From the NCBI RefSeq assembly GCF_042427615.1, contig NZ_JBHMEZ010000003.1, forward strand, positions 558,001-622,000: a stretch of 64,000 nucleotides of DNA, given 5' to 3'. Position numbers and translations under genes: made by a program. Each line of letters begins with the position of its first letter. The stretch's first letter is position 1. This DNA is from Formosa undariae (lineage in GTDB: Bacteria; Bacteroidota; Bacteroidia; Flavobacteriales; Flavobacteriaceae). Of the stretch, positions 18,856 to 28,133 are shown piece after piece. The notes beneath the pieces were generated by a model. The model saw only the letters and a list, made by a program, of their open reading frames with translations. It was not told the DNA's origin and did no database searches.

Positions 18856-20100
18856 TTATGTACTGCTATTGTGTTTGTTTTTTTCTTCAATCCATCGAGA
18901 CATAAACTTTGTACTCTGCATGCTATGATGTTGTAATAATGTTCCTGTGAAATTATGTAAGCGATGTGATTGTAAATGCTTTTGAAGGGACGCTATACGC
19001 AATAAAAATTGTTGTTGAAAGTACAACTTATTAAAACGCAAATTATAACTATTAAATCCGAAGTCCTGTTTTTTATTCCAATGGGCTTCATTTGTATATA
19101 ACTCGGAAGTTTTCAAGACAAAGTCGTCTACATTATCGGCTATAAAACCATTAGGCTCTAATGTACCAAACATACCTTCTGCTGCGATTGAAGACATGGC
19201 ACAAGGCGTTCCGTTAGACATAGCATCTACCAATTTCCCTTTTAATCCGGCTCCAAAAACGAGAGGTGCAATACAAACTTTAGCCTGTCTCATCACTTCG
19301 TTTACATCTTGGGCAAAACCTTTTATAAAAAAACGATCTTTAGGCTGATGTAGCTGATTTACTTTTTGAGAGGCATAGGATCCATAAATATGAAGCTCTG
19401 CTTTTGGTAATTTTGTTTTTATAAGCGGCCAAAGTGTTTGCTTTAAATACAACACGGATTGGTAATTGGGTTCGTGTAAAAAATTTCCGATCGTTACGAA
19501 ATGCTCGCGCTCCTGAAAAGTGGGTAAATTTTTCTGATCTGCTTCAGAAATCGGGTCCAGCATAAATGGCAAATACAATAATAAATTTTCGGGCACATTA
19601 AATTTTTGAGTTAAAATCTCAATTTCAACTTCAGAAATCATAACGCTTACATCGCACCTGTAAATACTTGCAATTTCACGTTTAGCAAAATCATTAAATA
19701 AATAGTCGTCGTTAAATTCAACGTTGTCTTTATACGCTTGCTGCCTTCCTTTTCGAAGACAATGTAAATCTTCGGTATCTAGAATTTTCAATGCATCTGG
19801 ACAATGTTCTGTTACACGCCAACCAAATTGTTCCTCCATTAAAAAACGATCGAAAAGCACAATATTTGGTTGTAATTCGTTTAAAAACACATCGAAACTT
19901 GAGTTGTTTAATTCAATAGTTATCTCATTTATTCCTAGAGTTTTTAAGTCCGCTGCTTGCTCACTTTTACTACTTGGGCTAGCAAAAGTTATTCGGAAAT
20001 TTTGTAATTGAAACGCTTCAATAAGTTGCATCATTCTGCTTCCTGCGGCAGACGATTTTGGCTCTGGCCATACAAAACCAATAATTAATACATTTGTCAT
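18856..20100 (-). CDS. Glycosyltransferase, GT-B fold (family 4-like)
   Basis: Sugar transferase of 414 residues. The N-terminal GT-B start is present (VLIIGFVWPEPKSSAAGSRM). The C-terminal nucleotide-sugar domain contains FVTIGNFLHEPN, ELHIYGSYASQK and the donor-site stretch CIAPLVFGAGLKGKLVDAM, as in GT1/GT4 proteins. Donor and acceptor are unknown. It lies 3 bases from cls and the same distance from a haem-binding protein gene, so the three are probably one transcript. Confidence 0.86.
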   Translation of the reverse strand: MTNVLIIGFVWPEPKSSAAGSRMMQLIEAFQLQNFRITFASPSSKSEQAADLKTLGINEITIELNNSSFDVFLNELQPNIVLFDRFLMEEQFGWRVTEHCPDALKILDTEDLHCLRKGRQQAYKDNVEFNDDYLFNDFAKREIASIYRCDVSVMISEVEIEILTQKFNVPENLLLYLPFMLDPISEADQKNLPTFQEREHFVTIGNFLHEPNYQSVLYLKQTLWPLIKTKLPKAELHIYGSYASQKVNQLHQPKDRFFIKGFAQDVNEVMRQAKVCIAPLVFGAGLKGKLVDAMSNGTPCAMSSIAAEGMFGTLEPNGFIADNVDDFVLKTSELYTNEAHWNKKQDFGFNSYNLRFNKLYFQQQFLLRIASLQKHLQSHRLHNFTGTLLQHHSMQSTKFMSRWIEEKNKHNSST

Positions 20101-20103
20101 AGG

Positions 20104-20577
20104 TTATTGTGGCTTCGGTAACAAGGTCAGTTTAATACGCACATGTTCTGCCCATTCTATTAGAGATGCAATATCGGCATCAGATAATTTCGCTTCCGAA
20201 TGTGCTAAAGTATAAGACTCTAACGGCATCTCTTTAGCTTCAACCATTTCAATTAATTCTTCAATTTTATGATCTTTTTTCTTTATAGAATAACTCTCCC
20301 ATTTACTCACATTGAAGTGTTTTTTTCCATCGTCTACATGTTCTGCCATCCAATAATTTACGGGCGTAATATTACTGTACCAAGGGTATCTTGTATGGCT
20401 ACTATGGCAATCGTAACACGATTCTTCCAGAATAAGTTTAACAGCTTCTGGAGGATTTGTTTCTTCAAGAAAGGGTTCTATAGACGTTAAGTCTCCTATA
20501 TTTTGTTCTGGTTTAAAAAACTGAGCAATTACAAATACCACTAAAATTAGCAGTAATATTTTATTAAGACCTTTCAT
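20104..20577 (-). CDS. Haem-binding domain protein
   Basis: Membrane-anchored periplasmic protein of 157 residues with one N-terminal helix (about residues 5-20). A single c-type haem motif CYDCH (in EESCYDCHSSHTRYPWYSN) is followed by the conserved WYSNITPVNYWMAEHV. This is the Haem_bd family, common in Bacteroidota and usually in electron-transfer or sensor roles, but its partner is not known. It is the first gene of the three-gene leftward unit. Confidence 0.88.
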   Translation of the reverse strand: MKGLNKILLLILVVFVIAQFFKPEQNIGDLTSIEPFLEETNPPEAVKLILEESCYDCHSSHTRYPWYSNITPVNYWMAEHVDDGKKHFNVSKWESYSIKKKDHKIEELIEMVEAKEMPLESYTLAHSEAKLSDADIASLIEWAEHVRIKLTLLPKPQ

Positions 20578-20613
20578 TTATTTAAATTTAGTAATTAAAA
20601 ATATAACAAATAA

Positions 20614-21183
20614 GTGACTACAACACAACTTTACGAACAATTAAATGATGTTGACCACTCACGTGAAAAGCGGGTACGGTACACTCAACTTATTTTAGAT
20701 GCCCCGTCATTAATTGATAATTTACTAGATATCCTATTTATGGTAGACGATAAATTATCATGTCGTGCTGGATGGGTTTTAGAATTTGTTTGTAAAAAAA
20801 ATTTACTCATCCTACTTCCTTATTTAGATAAATTCACATCTAGCATTCACCTTGTACATTTAGATCCCGCGGTTAGACCCGTTGCAAAAATATGTGAATA
20901 TTTGGCGGAAAAAATTAATATACCGGAAAATAGCTTATTACAGTTTATGTTTTCAAAGCAACACAAAGATCGTATAATTTCGGTATGTTTTGATTATATG
21001 ATTAATAACCAAAAAGTAGCTACAAAAGCCTATGCCATGTGGACTTTATATGTGTTAGGAAAGGAATTTCCATGGATTCATCCCGAATTAGCCGTTATTT
21101 TAGAGCGCGACTTCCTTAGCCAAAGCGCAGCCTATAGAGCTAGAGCCCGCAAAATTTTAAAACATATAAATTCTAAAAAATAA
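20614..21183 (+). CDS. HEAT-like helical protein upstream of purB
   Basis: Cytosolic protein of 189 residues starting with GTG (no in-frame ATG nearby in a sensible place). The sequence is a run of amphipathic helix pairs with the ARM/HEAT look (SCRAGWVLEFVCKKN, DPAVRPVAKICEYLAEK, KAYAMWTLYVLG, AAYRARARKILKHI). It precedes purB by 113 bases, and similar proteins in this group are often mislabelled adenylosuccinate lyase because of that neighbour. Function unknown. Confidence 0.75.
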   Translation: MTTTQLYEQLNDVDHSREKRVRYTQLILDAPSLIDNLLDILFMVDDKLSCRAGWVLEFVCKKNLLILLPYLDKFTSSIHLVHLDPAVRPVAKICEYLAEKINIPENSLLQFMFSKQHKDRIISVCFDYMINNQKVATKAYAMWTLYVLGKEFPWIHPELAVILERDFLSQSAAYRARARKILKHINSKK

Positions 21184-21264
21184 GACCTTCAAACTATTAA
21201 TATTCCTATGAAATATTTAACGAAATCCTTTTATAATATCTCATAAAATAGGCTCTGAAATGCT

Positions 21265-21272
21265 TATATTTG
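21265..21272 (+). promoter_or_regulatory. -7 element TATATTTG for purB
   Basis: Exact TAnnTTTG match 24 bases before the purB ATG, giving a leader of about 18 bases. No -33 box recognised. Confidence 0.5.
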
Positions 21273-21296
21273 GCCTTTTAAAAAAATTCACAACAC

Positions 21297-22640
21297 ATGT
21301 CTATATCAACACTTAATGCGATCTCGCCAATTGATGGTCGTTACAGAAGCAAAACAAGTTCTTTAGCTCCTTATTTTTCTGAAGAAGCTTTAATAAAATA
21401 TAGAGTTCAAGTAGAAATCGAATATTTTATTGCCCTTTGCGAAATTCCGTTACCACAACTTAAAGATTTCAACACTAGTCTTTTTGGTGATTTACGTGAG
21501 ATTTACAAATCATTTTCTACAGAAGATGCTTTAGCGATTAAGAAAATTGAAAGTGTTACCAACCACGACGTAAAAGCGGTAGAATATTTTATAAAAGAAA
21601 AGTTCGATGCTTTAAACATTTCAGAATTTAAAGAATTTATCCACTTCGGATTAACATCTCAGGACATTAACAATACAGCAGTTCCTTTAAGTATTAAGGA
21701 AGCTTTACTTGAGGTATATTTACCAAAATTTAATGTTCTTAAAGACAAATTACAAGAATTAGCTAGCGAATGGAGCGATGTGCCAATGTTGGCAAGAACT
21801 CACGGCCAGCCAGCATCTCCAACACGTTTAGGAAAAGAAATAGACGTTTTTGTTGTCCGTTTAAACGAGCAATTTAGATTATTAGAAACAGTGCCTCATG
21901 CTGCTAAATTTGGTGGAGCAACAGGAAATTACAATGCACATTTTGTAGCATATAAAAATATCGATTGGAAAGCATTCGGAAGTAAATTTGTACAAGACAT
22001 TTTAGGGTTACACCATTCGTTCCCTACAACACAAATTGAACATTACGACCATATGGCTGCTTTGTTCGATAACTTAAAGCGTATCAATAACATTCTTATC
22101 GATTTAGATCGCGATGTTTGGACCTACGTCTCTATGGATTATTTTAAACAACGTATTAAAGCTGGTGAAGTTGGAAGTTCTGCAATGCCACATAAAGTAA
22201 ATCCTATCGATTTTGAAAATAGTGAAGGAAACTTAGGAATGGCAAATGCCCTTTTTGAATACCTTGCTTCAAAATTACCTGTTTCAAGATTACAACGTGA
22301 TTTAACAGATAGTACTGTTTTAAGAAATGTTGGTGTGCCTTTCGGACATACATTAATTGGTTTCGAATCGACTTTAAAAGGGTTGAATAAATTACTTATT
22401 AATAAAGATAAATTTGCACAAGATTTAGAGAACAATTGGCCAGTAGTTGCTGAAGCGATTCAAACCATTTTACGTCGCGAAGCTTATCCTAATCCTTATG
22501 AAGCTTTAAAAGGTTTAACGCGTACAAATGAAAAAATAAACCAATTGTCTATCTCAAATTTTATTGATACCTTAGAAGTATCTGCCGAAATTAAAGAAGA
22601 ATTAAAGGCAATAACTCCTAGTAACTATACAGGGATTTAA
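21297..22640 (+). CDS. purB: Adenylosuccinate lyase
   Basis: Cleaves SAICAR and adenylosuccinate in purine synthesis; cytosolic tetramer. The 447 residues are typical of the proteobacteria-like PurB form. Visible motifs are SPIDGRYRSKTS at the start, HFGLTSQDINNTA, the catalytic-His segment ARTHGQPASPTRLGKE, and the fumarase-superfamily signature GSSAMPHKVNPIDFEN. It has its own -7 element. A 72-residue membrane-protein gene follows after 8 bases. Confidence 0.97.
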   Translation: MSISTLNAISPIDGRYRSKTSSLAPYFSEEALIKYRVQVEIEYFIALCEIPLPQLKDFNTSLFGDLREIYKSFSTEDALAIKKIESVTNHDVKAVEYFIKEKFDALNISEFKEFIHFGLTSQDINNTAVPLSIKEALLEVYLPKFNVLKDKLQELASEWSDVPMLARTHGQPASPTRLGKEIDVFVVRLNEQFRLLETVPHAAKFGGATGNYNAHFVAYKNIDWKAFGSKFVQDILGLHHSFPTTQIEHYDHMAALFDNLKRINNILIDLDRDVWTYVSMDYFKQRIKAGEVGSSAMPHKVNPIDFENSEGNLGMANALFEYLASKLPVSRLQRDLTDSTVLRNVGVPFGHTLIGFESTLKGLNKLLINKDKFAQDLENNWPVVAEAIQTILRREAYPNPYEALKGLTRTNEKINQLSISNFIDTLEVSAEIKEELKAITPSNYTGI

Positions 22641-22648
22641 AAATTAAT

Positions 22649-22867
22649 ATGTTTTCAGATAAAACGTCGTTTATACTAGCTATTTCAGTCTCTCTGACTT
22701 TTTCAATTGCAGGAATGCTAGATATTTTAGACAACCTTGTTGTGGCATCTGTAATAATTATAGCATTTATGCTCGTTGTAATCAATTTGTTTATACGGGA
22801 TAAAGCACCAATTAAAGCAGCCCCTAAAAAGGAAGATATTATCAAAAAGAATGTAGACGAGTCTTAA
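22649..22867 (+). CDS. Small two-helix membrane protein
   Basis: Unrecognised protein of 72 residues with two hydrophobic stretches (about residues 8-24 and 31-48) and a basic tail (IKAAPKKEDIIKKN). It begins 8 bases after the purB stop and is followed at once by a terminator, which supports it being a real last cistron. An overlapping open frame on the other strand is judged a shadow. Confidence 0.55.
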   Translation: MFSDKTSFILAISVSLTFSIAGMLDILDNLVVASVIIIAFMLVVINLFIRDKAPIKAAPKKEDIIKKNVDES

Positions 22868-22890
22868 ACATTAAGACACCTAAATATACT

Positions 22891-22918
22891 AAAGCAGCTT
22901 TTTTAAGCTGCTTTTTTT
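22891..22918. terminator. Bidirectional terminator
   Basis: AAAGCAGCTT, short loop, AAGCTGCTTT with T runs on both strands. It serves the purB unit and the convergent rmuC gene, whose last codons touch it. Confidence 0.85.
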
Positions 22919-24308
22919 ATTCCTCTTCATCGCTTAAAGCGCGTTTTAAAATGGCTTCTGGCAAACTCTTTTTCGAAGTCGCTCCCATCTTTTTTAACTT
23001 CTGAACTCTAGAAATTAAATTTCCACGACCATCAAATAATTTATTCATAGCCGAGGAATAATCCTTCTTAGCATCATCTATTTTCTTACCAACACCCGTT
23101 AAATCCTTTAATAAACCATCGAATTTATCATATAAAGCGCCAGCCTGATTAGCAATTTCTTTGGCATTACGTTGTTGCTTTTCGTTATTCCACATGGTGT
23201 CTACGGTGCGCAATGTAGCCAATAAAGTCGCGGGAGTTACAATCACAATATTCTTCTCGAACGCCCGATTATAAAGTGAATTATCTTCGTTAATAGCCAC
23301 TGCAAAAGCAGGTTCTATAGGGATAAAAAGTAACACAAAATCTGGAGATTCCATAGCGTACAAATCTTGATAGTTTTTGGCAGAAAGCTGATCGACATGT
23401 CTACGGATTGAATTAACATGCGCTTTTAAATACAAAGCGCGATCATCTTCTTCTGCATTTACAAAACGTTCGTAATCGGTTAGAGAGACTTTACTATCTA
23501 TAATCATTCGCTTATTATCTGGCAAGTTTAAAACCACATCGGGCAACACTCGCGTGCCGTCGGGACGCGTAAAATGTTGTTGCACAAAATATTCTCTATC
23601 TTTCTCTAAGCCTGATTTTTCTAATACACGTTCCAAAACCAATTCCCCCCAATTTCCTTGCATCTTACTGTCTCCCTTTAAAGCTCTAGTTAAATTGGTT
23701 GCCTCTTTTGTCATTTGAACATTCAGATCTTTAAGTCCCAATAATTGTTCTTTTAAAGCAGAATGCATGCCAATACTTTCCTTCTGAGATTCTTCTACAC
23801 GTTTTTCAAAACCTTGAATTTTTTCATGCAACGGATTTAAAATCAGCTTTAAATTTTCTTTATTCTGATGTGTAAATTTCTCTGATTTTTCTTCTAGGAT
23901 CTTACTTGCCATCAATTCAAAATCCTTTCGAAGCTGTTCTTGTTGTTTTACGACATCTTTTTCTCGCAATAAATTTTGTTGCTGAAGGTTTTCAAATTCT
24001 GAATTTCTACGCGTTAATTCTGTATTTAAAAACTCTTTTTCTCTACGGATGTCTTCGCGATCACCTTCAATTTTTGAAATATTCTTTTGAAGCGTCTCTA
24101 ACTGAACTTTAAAAGCCTCGTCTTGCTTCAAGTTTTGAGACAATGTATCTTTTTTATATTCAGAAAACTGCTGAAGCAATTGCGCATAGCGTTCTTCTAT
24201 CCGACTATACTCGCCTTTGCTTTTTAGTTTAGAAATTGTAAACCCGATAACCATTCCTACAAGAGCAGAAACGCCTATTGATGCCAATAATATAATAGTA
24301 TCGTTCAT
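22917..24308 (-). CDS. rmuC: DNA recombination protein RmuC
   Basis: RmuC limits DNA inversions at short inverted repeats. The 463 residues show an N-terminal membrane helix (about residues 5-25), a long coiled coil (about 30-190), and the RmuC nuclease-like domain with KGDSKMQGNWGELVLERVL, PDVVLNLPDNKRMIIDSKVSL and SPDFVLLFIPIEPAF. It is transcribed leftward and ends at a shared hairpin. Confidence 0.94.
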   Translation of the reverse strand: MNDTIILLASIGVSALVGMVIGFTISKLKSKGEYSRIEERYAQLLQQFSEYKKDTLSQNLKQDEAFKVQLETLQKNISKIEGDREDIRREKEFLNTELTRRNSEFENLQQQNLLREKDVVKQQEQLRKDFELMASKILEEKSEKFTHQNKENLKLILNPLHEKIQGFEKRVEESQKESIGMHSALKEQLLGLKDLNVQMTKEATNLTRALKGDSKMQGNWGELVLERVLEKSGLEKDREYFVQQHFTRPDGTRVLPDVVLNLPDNKRMIIDSKVSLTDYERFVNAEEDDRALYLKAHVNSIRRHVDQLSAKNYQDLYAMESPDFVLLFIPIEPAFAVAINEDNSLYNRAFEKNIVIVTPATLLATLRTVDTMWNNEKQQRNAKEIANQAGALYDKFDGLLKDLTGVGKKIDDAKKDYSSAMNKLFDGRGNLISRVQKLKKMGATSKKSLPEAILKRALSDEEE

Positions 24309-24383
24309 GAAATTATTTTGAAATGACTCAAATATAGTCGTTTTTAATCGAAGGAAAAGAATGCAGAGACTAAGATTTAAACC

Positions 24384-25178
24384 TTATTTATTCACACGAA
24401 AACTTCCCGTTTCCGGATCAAACTGAATTAAATCATCGGGAAATAAAGTACTAAACACACCCTGCTGAATTAAATTACATGGCGCATCTGAAACCACATT
24501 TTCAGGTGTCATGACAATCATTTTATCGCAAAGCTGAATCGCTAAATCTATTTCGTGAGACGAAAACAATATGGTCTTCCCTGTTTCTTTTGCTAATTTT
24601 TGAAGTAATTTTAAAGTATATGCTTTGTGATACATATCTAAATGTGTCGTTGGCTCGTCTAAAATAATTAAATCAGTATCTTGAGCTAGTGCTCTTGAAA
24701 TCATAACTTTTTGAAGCTGCCCATCACTTAGTTCAAAACATTTTTTATGTTTTAAATCTTCAATATTTGTAAGTTGCAAAGCGTGCATTACTTTCTCCAA
24801 ATCTAAATCGGATAACGTTCCAATCCAATTGGTATAGGGCTGTCTTCCTAATGCAACCAACTCGAAAACGGATAAGTTCTTAGAGGTTATTTTTTCTGTA
24901 AACACGATGCTTAACACTTGCGCCAACTCTAAAGCGTCATAAATAGTGACATCTTTATTATTTATAAAAACCTGACCGCTTAACGCAGGCTGTGTATTCG
25001 TTAAAGTCCGCAACATGGTAGATTTTCCAATTCCGTTTCCTCCAACCAATCCAATCAATTCTCCTTTTCCTAAAGCAATATTAATATCCTTAGAAATAGT
25101 ATGATCTCTATGTTTAGAACGGTAACCGATAGATAAATCTTCAGTTTTTAAAATGATATGTTTGCTATTTCCCGTCAT
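24384..25178 (-). CDS. ABC transporter ATPase, probable corrinoid importer
   Basis: BtuD/FecE-type ATPase of 264 residues. Walker A GGNGIGKST (about residues 46-54), signature ELSDGQLQKVMISRAL, Walker B LIILDEPTTHLD and switch SSHEIDLAI are intact. It ends an operon of substrate-binding protein, FecCD-type permease and ATPase, with 1-base gaps. The cobalamin riboswitch just beyond the operon, on the opposite strand, makes a corrinoid substrate more likely than siderophore or haem; this is inferred from context. Confidence 0.87.
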   Translation of the reverse strand: MTGNSKHIILKTEDLSIGYRSKHRDHTISKDINIALGKGELIGLVGGNGIGKSTMLRTLTNTQPALSGQVFINNKDVTIYDALELAQVLSIVFTEKITSKNLSVFELVALGRQPYTNWIGTLSDLDLEKVMHALQLTNIEDLKHKKCFELSDGQLQKVMISRALAQDTDLIILDEPTTHLDMYHKAYTLKLLQKLAKETGKTILFSSHEIDLAIQLCDKMIVMTPENVVSDAPCNLIQQGVFSTLFPDDLIQFDPETGSFRVNK

Positions 25179-25179
25179 C

Positions 25180-26208
25180 TTAAAACATCAAATTTCGTTT
25201 TCTAACCAATAGCCATATCACAATTGGAGCACCAACCAAAGACGTAATGGCGTTAATAGGTAAGGTATAATCGCTATTCGGAATCTGAGCAATGGTATCA
25301 CAGATTAACATGATAATTCCTCCTAATAGCACTACTGCAGGTAATAATATTTTATGATTAGACGTATTAAAAACCAGACGTGTTAAGTGAGGAATCGCAA
25401 GTCCGATAAAAGCAATTGGACCAGCAAAAGCCGTAATGGTTCCTGCTAATAAACTGGTGGCTAAAATAATAAACAATCGGCTTCGCTTTAAATTTAAGCC
25501 TAAACTTTTAGCATAATTATCACCTAATAACAACGTATTTAGTGCTTTTATTGATGCTAAACTCAGTACCAACCCAACACCATAAATCGATGCAAAAACA
25601 CCTAATTCTAGCCATGATAAATTTCCCAAACTACCAAAGCCCCAAAACACATAGCGCTGTAATTGTTCGGCCGAACTAAAATAAGACAGAACTCCTACAA
25701 TAGCACCGGTTATACTCGCAAACATGAGTCCGATAATTAAAATAGCCATAGTATCTCGCACTCTAGATGACACTAACAATACGGATAAAAGCACTAAGAA
25801 ACTTCCTAAACTCGCTGCAATTACAACGCTCCATTTAGAAATTAATAATACGGCAAAAGCACCACCAAAAAGCCCTGAGCCTAAAATCACTAAGGCCACT
25901 CCTAAACTAGCGCCAGAACTTATTCCCAAAACAAAAGGTCCTGCTAAAGGATTTCTAAATAAGGTTTGCATTAAAAGTCCTGAAACCCCTAAACCAGATC
26001 CTACTAATATGGCTGTAATTGCTTTTGGCAACCTATAATTTTGAATGATATAACCCCAAGACTCATTCGTCGAATTTCCAAAAACACTATCAAAAACTCC
26101 ATGTAGCGGAATAGAAACTGACCCCAAACTAATATTTATAAAAAAACAACATAGTAATAGCCCAATAAGCACTAAAAACGCGGTTCTATATGTCTGCTGA
26201 TTTGGCAA
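25180..26208 (-). CDS. FecCD-family permease, probable corrinoid importer
   Basis: Inner-membrane permease of 342 residues with about ten hydrophobic helices. Family hallmarks are present: NYRLPKAITAILVGSGLGVSG, TLFRNPLAGPFVLGISSGAS and the GPIAFIGLAIPHLTRL ATPase-contact segment near the C-terminus. BtuC and iron-siderophore permeases cannot be separated by eye. It abuts the binding-protein gene on one side and the ATPase gene on the other. Confidence 0.88.
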   Translation of the reverse strand: MPNQQTYRTAFLVLIGLLLCCFFINISLGSVSIPLHGVFDSVFGNSTNESWGYIIQNYRLPKAITAILVGSGLGVSGLLMQTLFRNPLAGPFVLGISSGASLGVALVILGSGLFGGAFAVLLISKWSVVIAASLGSFLVLLSVLLVSSRVRDTMAILIIGLMFASITGAIVGVLSYFSSAEQLQRYVFWGFGSLGNLSWLELGVFASIYGVGLVLSLASIKALNTLLLGDNYAKSLGLNLKRSRLFIILATSLLAGTITAFAGPIAFIGLAIPHLTRLVFNTSNHKILLPAVVLLGGIIMLICDTIAQIPNSDYTLPINAITSLVGAPIVIWLLVRKRNLMF

Positions 26209-27363
26209 TTAATTTAACTTTTTAAAGAAGAATAATTTATGATCTTGAAGGAGTTCTGGATGGCAAATTTTAATTAAATCTTTCAGAACTAAATCGGGTC
26301 TAGACTGCCCTAATTCATAATACAGTACACCTCCTGTTGCTCCTGTGGTATTAGACATAGAATAGACATGTTTCTGTTTAAAAGCATCAAATTTTGTGTA
26401 ATGCACATTCGCCTTTTCAAGTTCTTTTAAACTCCCGTAAATTGAAGGGTTAATCCAAATGTCGCCCATTTTAGCTTTATTAAAAACCGTTTCGAAGTTT
26501 AGTGCTAAACTTCCCGAGCCTTGCGTATTTTTCCAAAGATAATTGGCATTTGCATCTTTTAAAAGCTGTGCTTCTGAGCTGGTGCCATTTGGCATATACC
26601 AAACATCTTTATACATGGCTCCACTAAATACACTAGGTCTATTTTCTACATTTTTGGCTAACGTTTTAGCCATTACATATTCCGTTTCAATACTATTATA
26701 AACGGCTTCTGCTTTATCTTCTTTATTAAACAGCACACCAAAAAACTTAATCCATTCGGCTTTTGCCAATGGCGTTTCTTCGACCCAATCCCCGTTATAA
26801 ATAACTGGAATATTTGCTTTTTTAACGGTTTCCATAGAACTATTATTCCCATCTACGCCAAAAGCGATCACAACTTCTGGTCGCAATTCTAAAAGTACTT
26901 CTGTATTTACCCCTTCGTTTTTGCCAAGCTCACGAATTTCTTTATTATCAATTCGTGTTCTATTTTTTTCTGAAGACACATATTGTGTTCCTGGAAATCC
27001 AACTAATTTTTCATCTTCACCTAATAATTCTAAGCCAGGCAAATGCGTTGTCGATGTCACTACAATGCGCTCTATTGGGATAGGAATTATAGACTCGAAA
27101 TCGTCTGCATTCAAATCTACAATATCCATCTGGTCCTTATCGACTAAAGCAAATTTATAACTCTTGTCTGCTTTTGGCCATGGACTATAAATTTCTAAAA
27201 CCTTATAATTTTTAAACGTTTTAACCGAAAAGCCTTTAGCATGCTTTAAAGATAAATCTATACTTTGTTCTTGTATTTCTTTGACTGCTTTTGCGTCGTT
27301 TTTACAACTAAAAGCGAACACAAAGAGTAGAATAACTAAAAATTTTAACTGAAAAGGTTTCAT
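26209..27363 (-). CDS. Substrate-binding lipoprotein, probable BtuF-like
   Basis: Periplasmic binding lipoprotein of 384 residues with a lipobox FAFSC and a class III (TroA/BtuF) fold: IERIVVTSTTHLPGLELLG, VLLELRPEVVIAFGVDG and the hinge helix before PVIYNGDWVEETPLAKAEWIKFFG. It heads the transporter operon. The protein is longer than E. coli BtuF, as is usual in Bacteroidota. I saw no riboswitch on its own strand between its ATG and the divergent unit. Confidence 0.86.
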   Translation of the reverse strand: MKPFQLKFLVILLFVFAFSCKNDAKAVKEIQEQSIDLSLKHAKGFSVKTFKNYKVLEIYSPWPKADKSYKFALVDKDQMDIVDLNADDFESIIPIPIERIVVTSTTHLPGLELLGEDEKLVGFPGTQYVSSEKNRTRIDNKEIRELGKNEGVNTEVLLELRPEVVIAFGVDGNNSSMETVKKANIPVIYNGDWVEETPLAKAEWIKFFGVLFNKEDKAEAVYNSIETEYVMAKTLAKNVENRPSVFSGAMYKDVWYMPNGTSSEAQLLKDANANYLWKNTQGSGSLALNFETVFNKAKMGDIWINPSIYGSLKELEKANVHYTKFDAFKQKHVYSMSNTTGATGGVLYYELGQSRPDLVLKDLIKICHPELLQDHKLFFFKKLN

Positions 27364-27570
27364 TTAATTCAATTTTGAAAAGTGTGAATTATAATATTCA
27401 AAACGAATTAATACACACCTCAATTTAATATAAAGACACTTCAAATGTAAGCATATAAATTTCAGACGAAATAAATATTTTAATTTTTTAGTAGAAATAA
27501 CACCCATAATACTGAAACTTCTTTACGAAAAAAATGGGATTTATATTTTAGTAGAAATAAAAACATTAGT

Positions 27571-27776
27571 TTTGAACCGAATTTTGGTTCATATCATTTA
27601 AAATGATGGATTAAAAGGGAATTGAGTGTAAATCTCGAACTGTTCCCGCAACTGTAATCTTAGTTTTGCTTTGCAAAATGCTTGTTATTAAAACTCTAAT
27701 ACACCACTGATTTTAATTTAAAATTGGGAAGGTAATTAACAAGACGAGAGTCAGGAGACCTGCCAAATTCAGCTAA
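27571..27776 (+). promoter_or_regulatory. Cobalamin (B12) riboswitch
   Basis: The aptamer core is unmistakable. The B12-box region AAAGGGAATTGAGTG leads to CCCGCAACTGTAA at 27645-27657, and the 3' conserved block GAGTCAGGAGACCTGCC lies at 27748-27764. A possible expression-platform hairpin (GACTTT CGGGC AAAGAGTC, 27784-27802) lies just before the ATG at 27811, where it could hide the ribosome-binding site. The remainder of the 447-base gap back to 27363 is AT-rich and holds the promoters. Confidence 0.93.
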
Positions 27777-27810
27777 ACTAATTGACTTTCGGGCAAAGAG
27801 TCTTAACTAT

Positions 27811-28107
27811 ATGAAAGAAAAACGAATACTCTATTTTTTATTTTTTGCATGCGTTCTAACACAGTCTTTTGTGTTAAGCGATTCTATTCAGAAATTAGAC
27901 ACCATTCTAACTTCTGCCAATTCGCAATTAAATACGTATTGTACATCCCCTATTTATTCGAAAGAGCATGGATTAGGTAAGGCAACTAGCGCTTATTTTC
28001 GAGATACGACAGGGATTAAGAACGGTGTAAATTTAGACTTAAAATCAAAAAAATCCTGTCATTCCCATATTAAGAAGCAACAGGACGGCATAACTAAAAT
28101 TACTTAA
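27811..28107 (+). CDS. 98-residue secreted protein under riboswitch control
   Basis: Not recognised. An N-terminal signal peptide (basic MKEKR, then a hydrophobic stretch to about residue 22) is followed by about 75 hydrophilic residues with DTTGIKNGVN and a CHSH motif near the end. It sits exactly where a TonB-dependent B12 receptor gene usually lies in Bacteroidota. The stretch QKLDTILTSANSQL faintly resembles the start of a receptor after its signal. It may be a small corrinoid-related protein or the stump of a deleted receptor. Confidence 0.55.
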   Translation: MKEKRILYFLFFACVLTQSFVLSDSIQKLDTILTSANSQLNTYCTSPIYSKEHGLGKATSAYFRDTTGIKNGVNLDLKSKKSCHSHIKKQQDGITKIT

Positions 28108-28133
28108 AACATTAATATATAATTAATTAAACT

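Noticed and set aside
22618..22845. 75-codon frame on the minus strand at the purB end
   Set aside because: It overlaps the purB end and the plus-strand small membrane protein almost fully; the plus-strand frame has better spacing and is followed by a terminator.
24384..27363. Iron-siderophore or haem importer
   Set aside because: Sequence alone allows it, but the adjacent cobalamin riboswitch and DUF5074 protein make corrinoid uptake the better reading.
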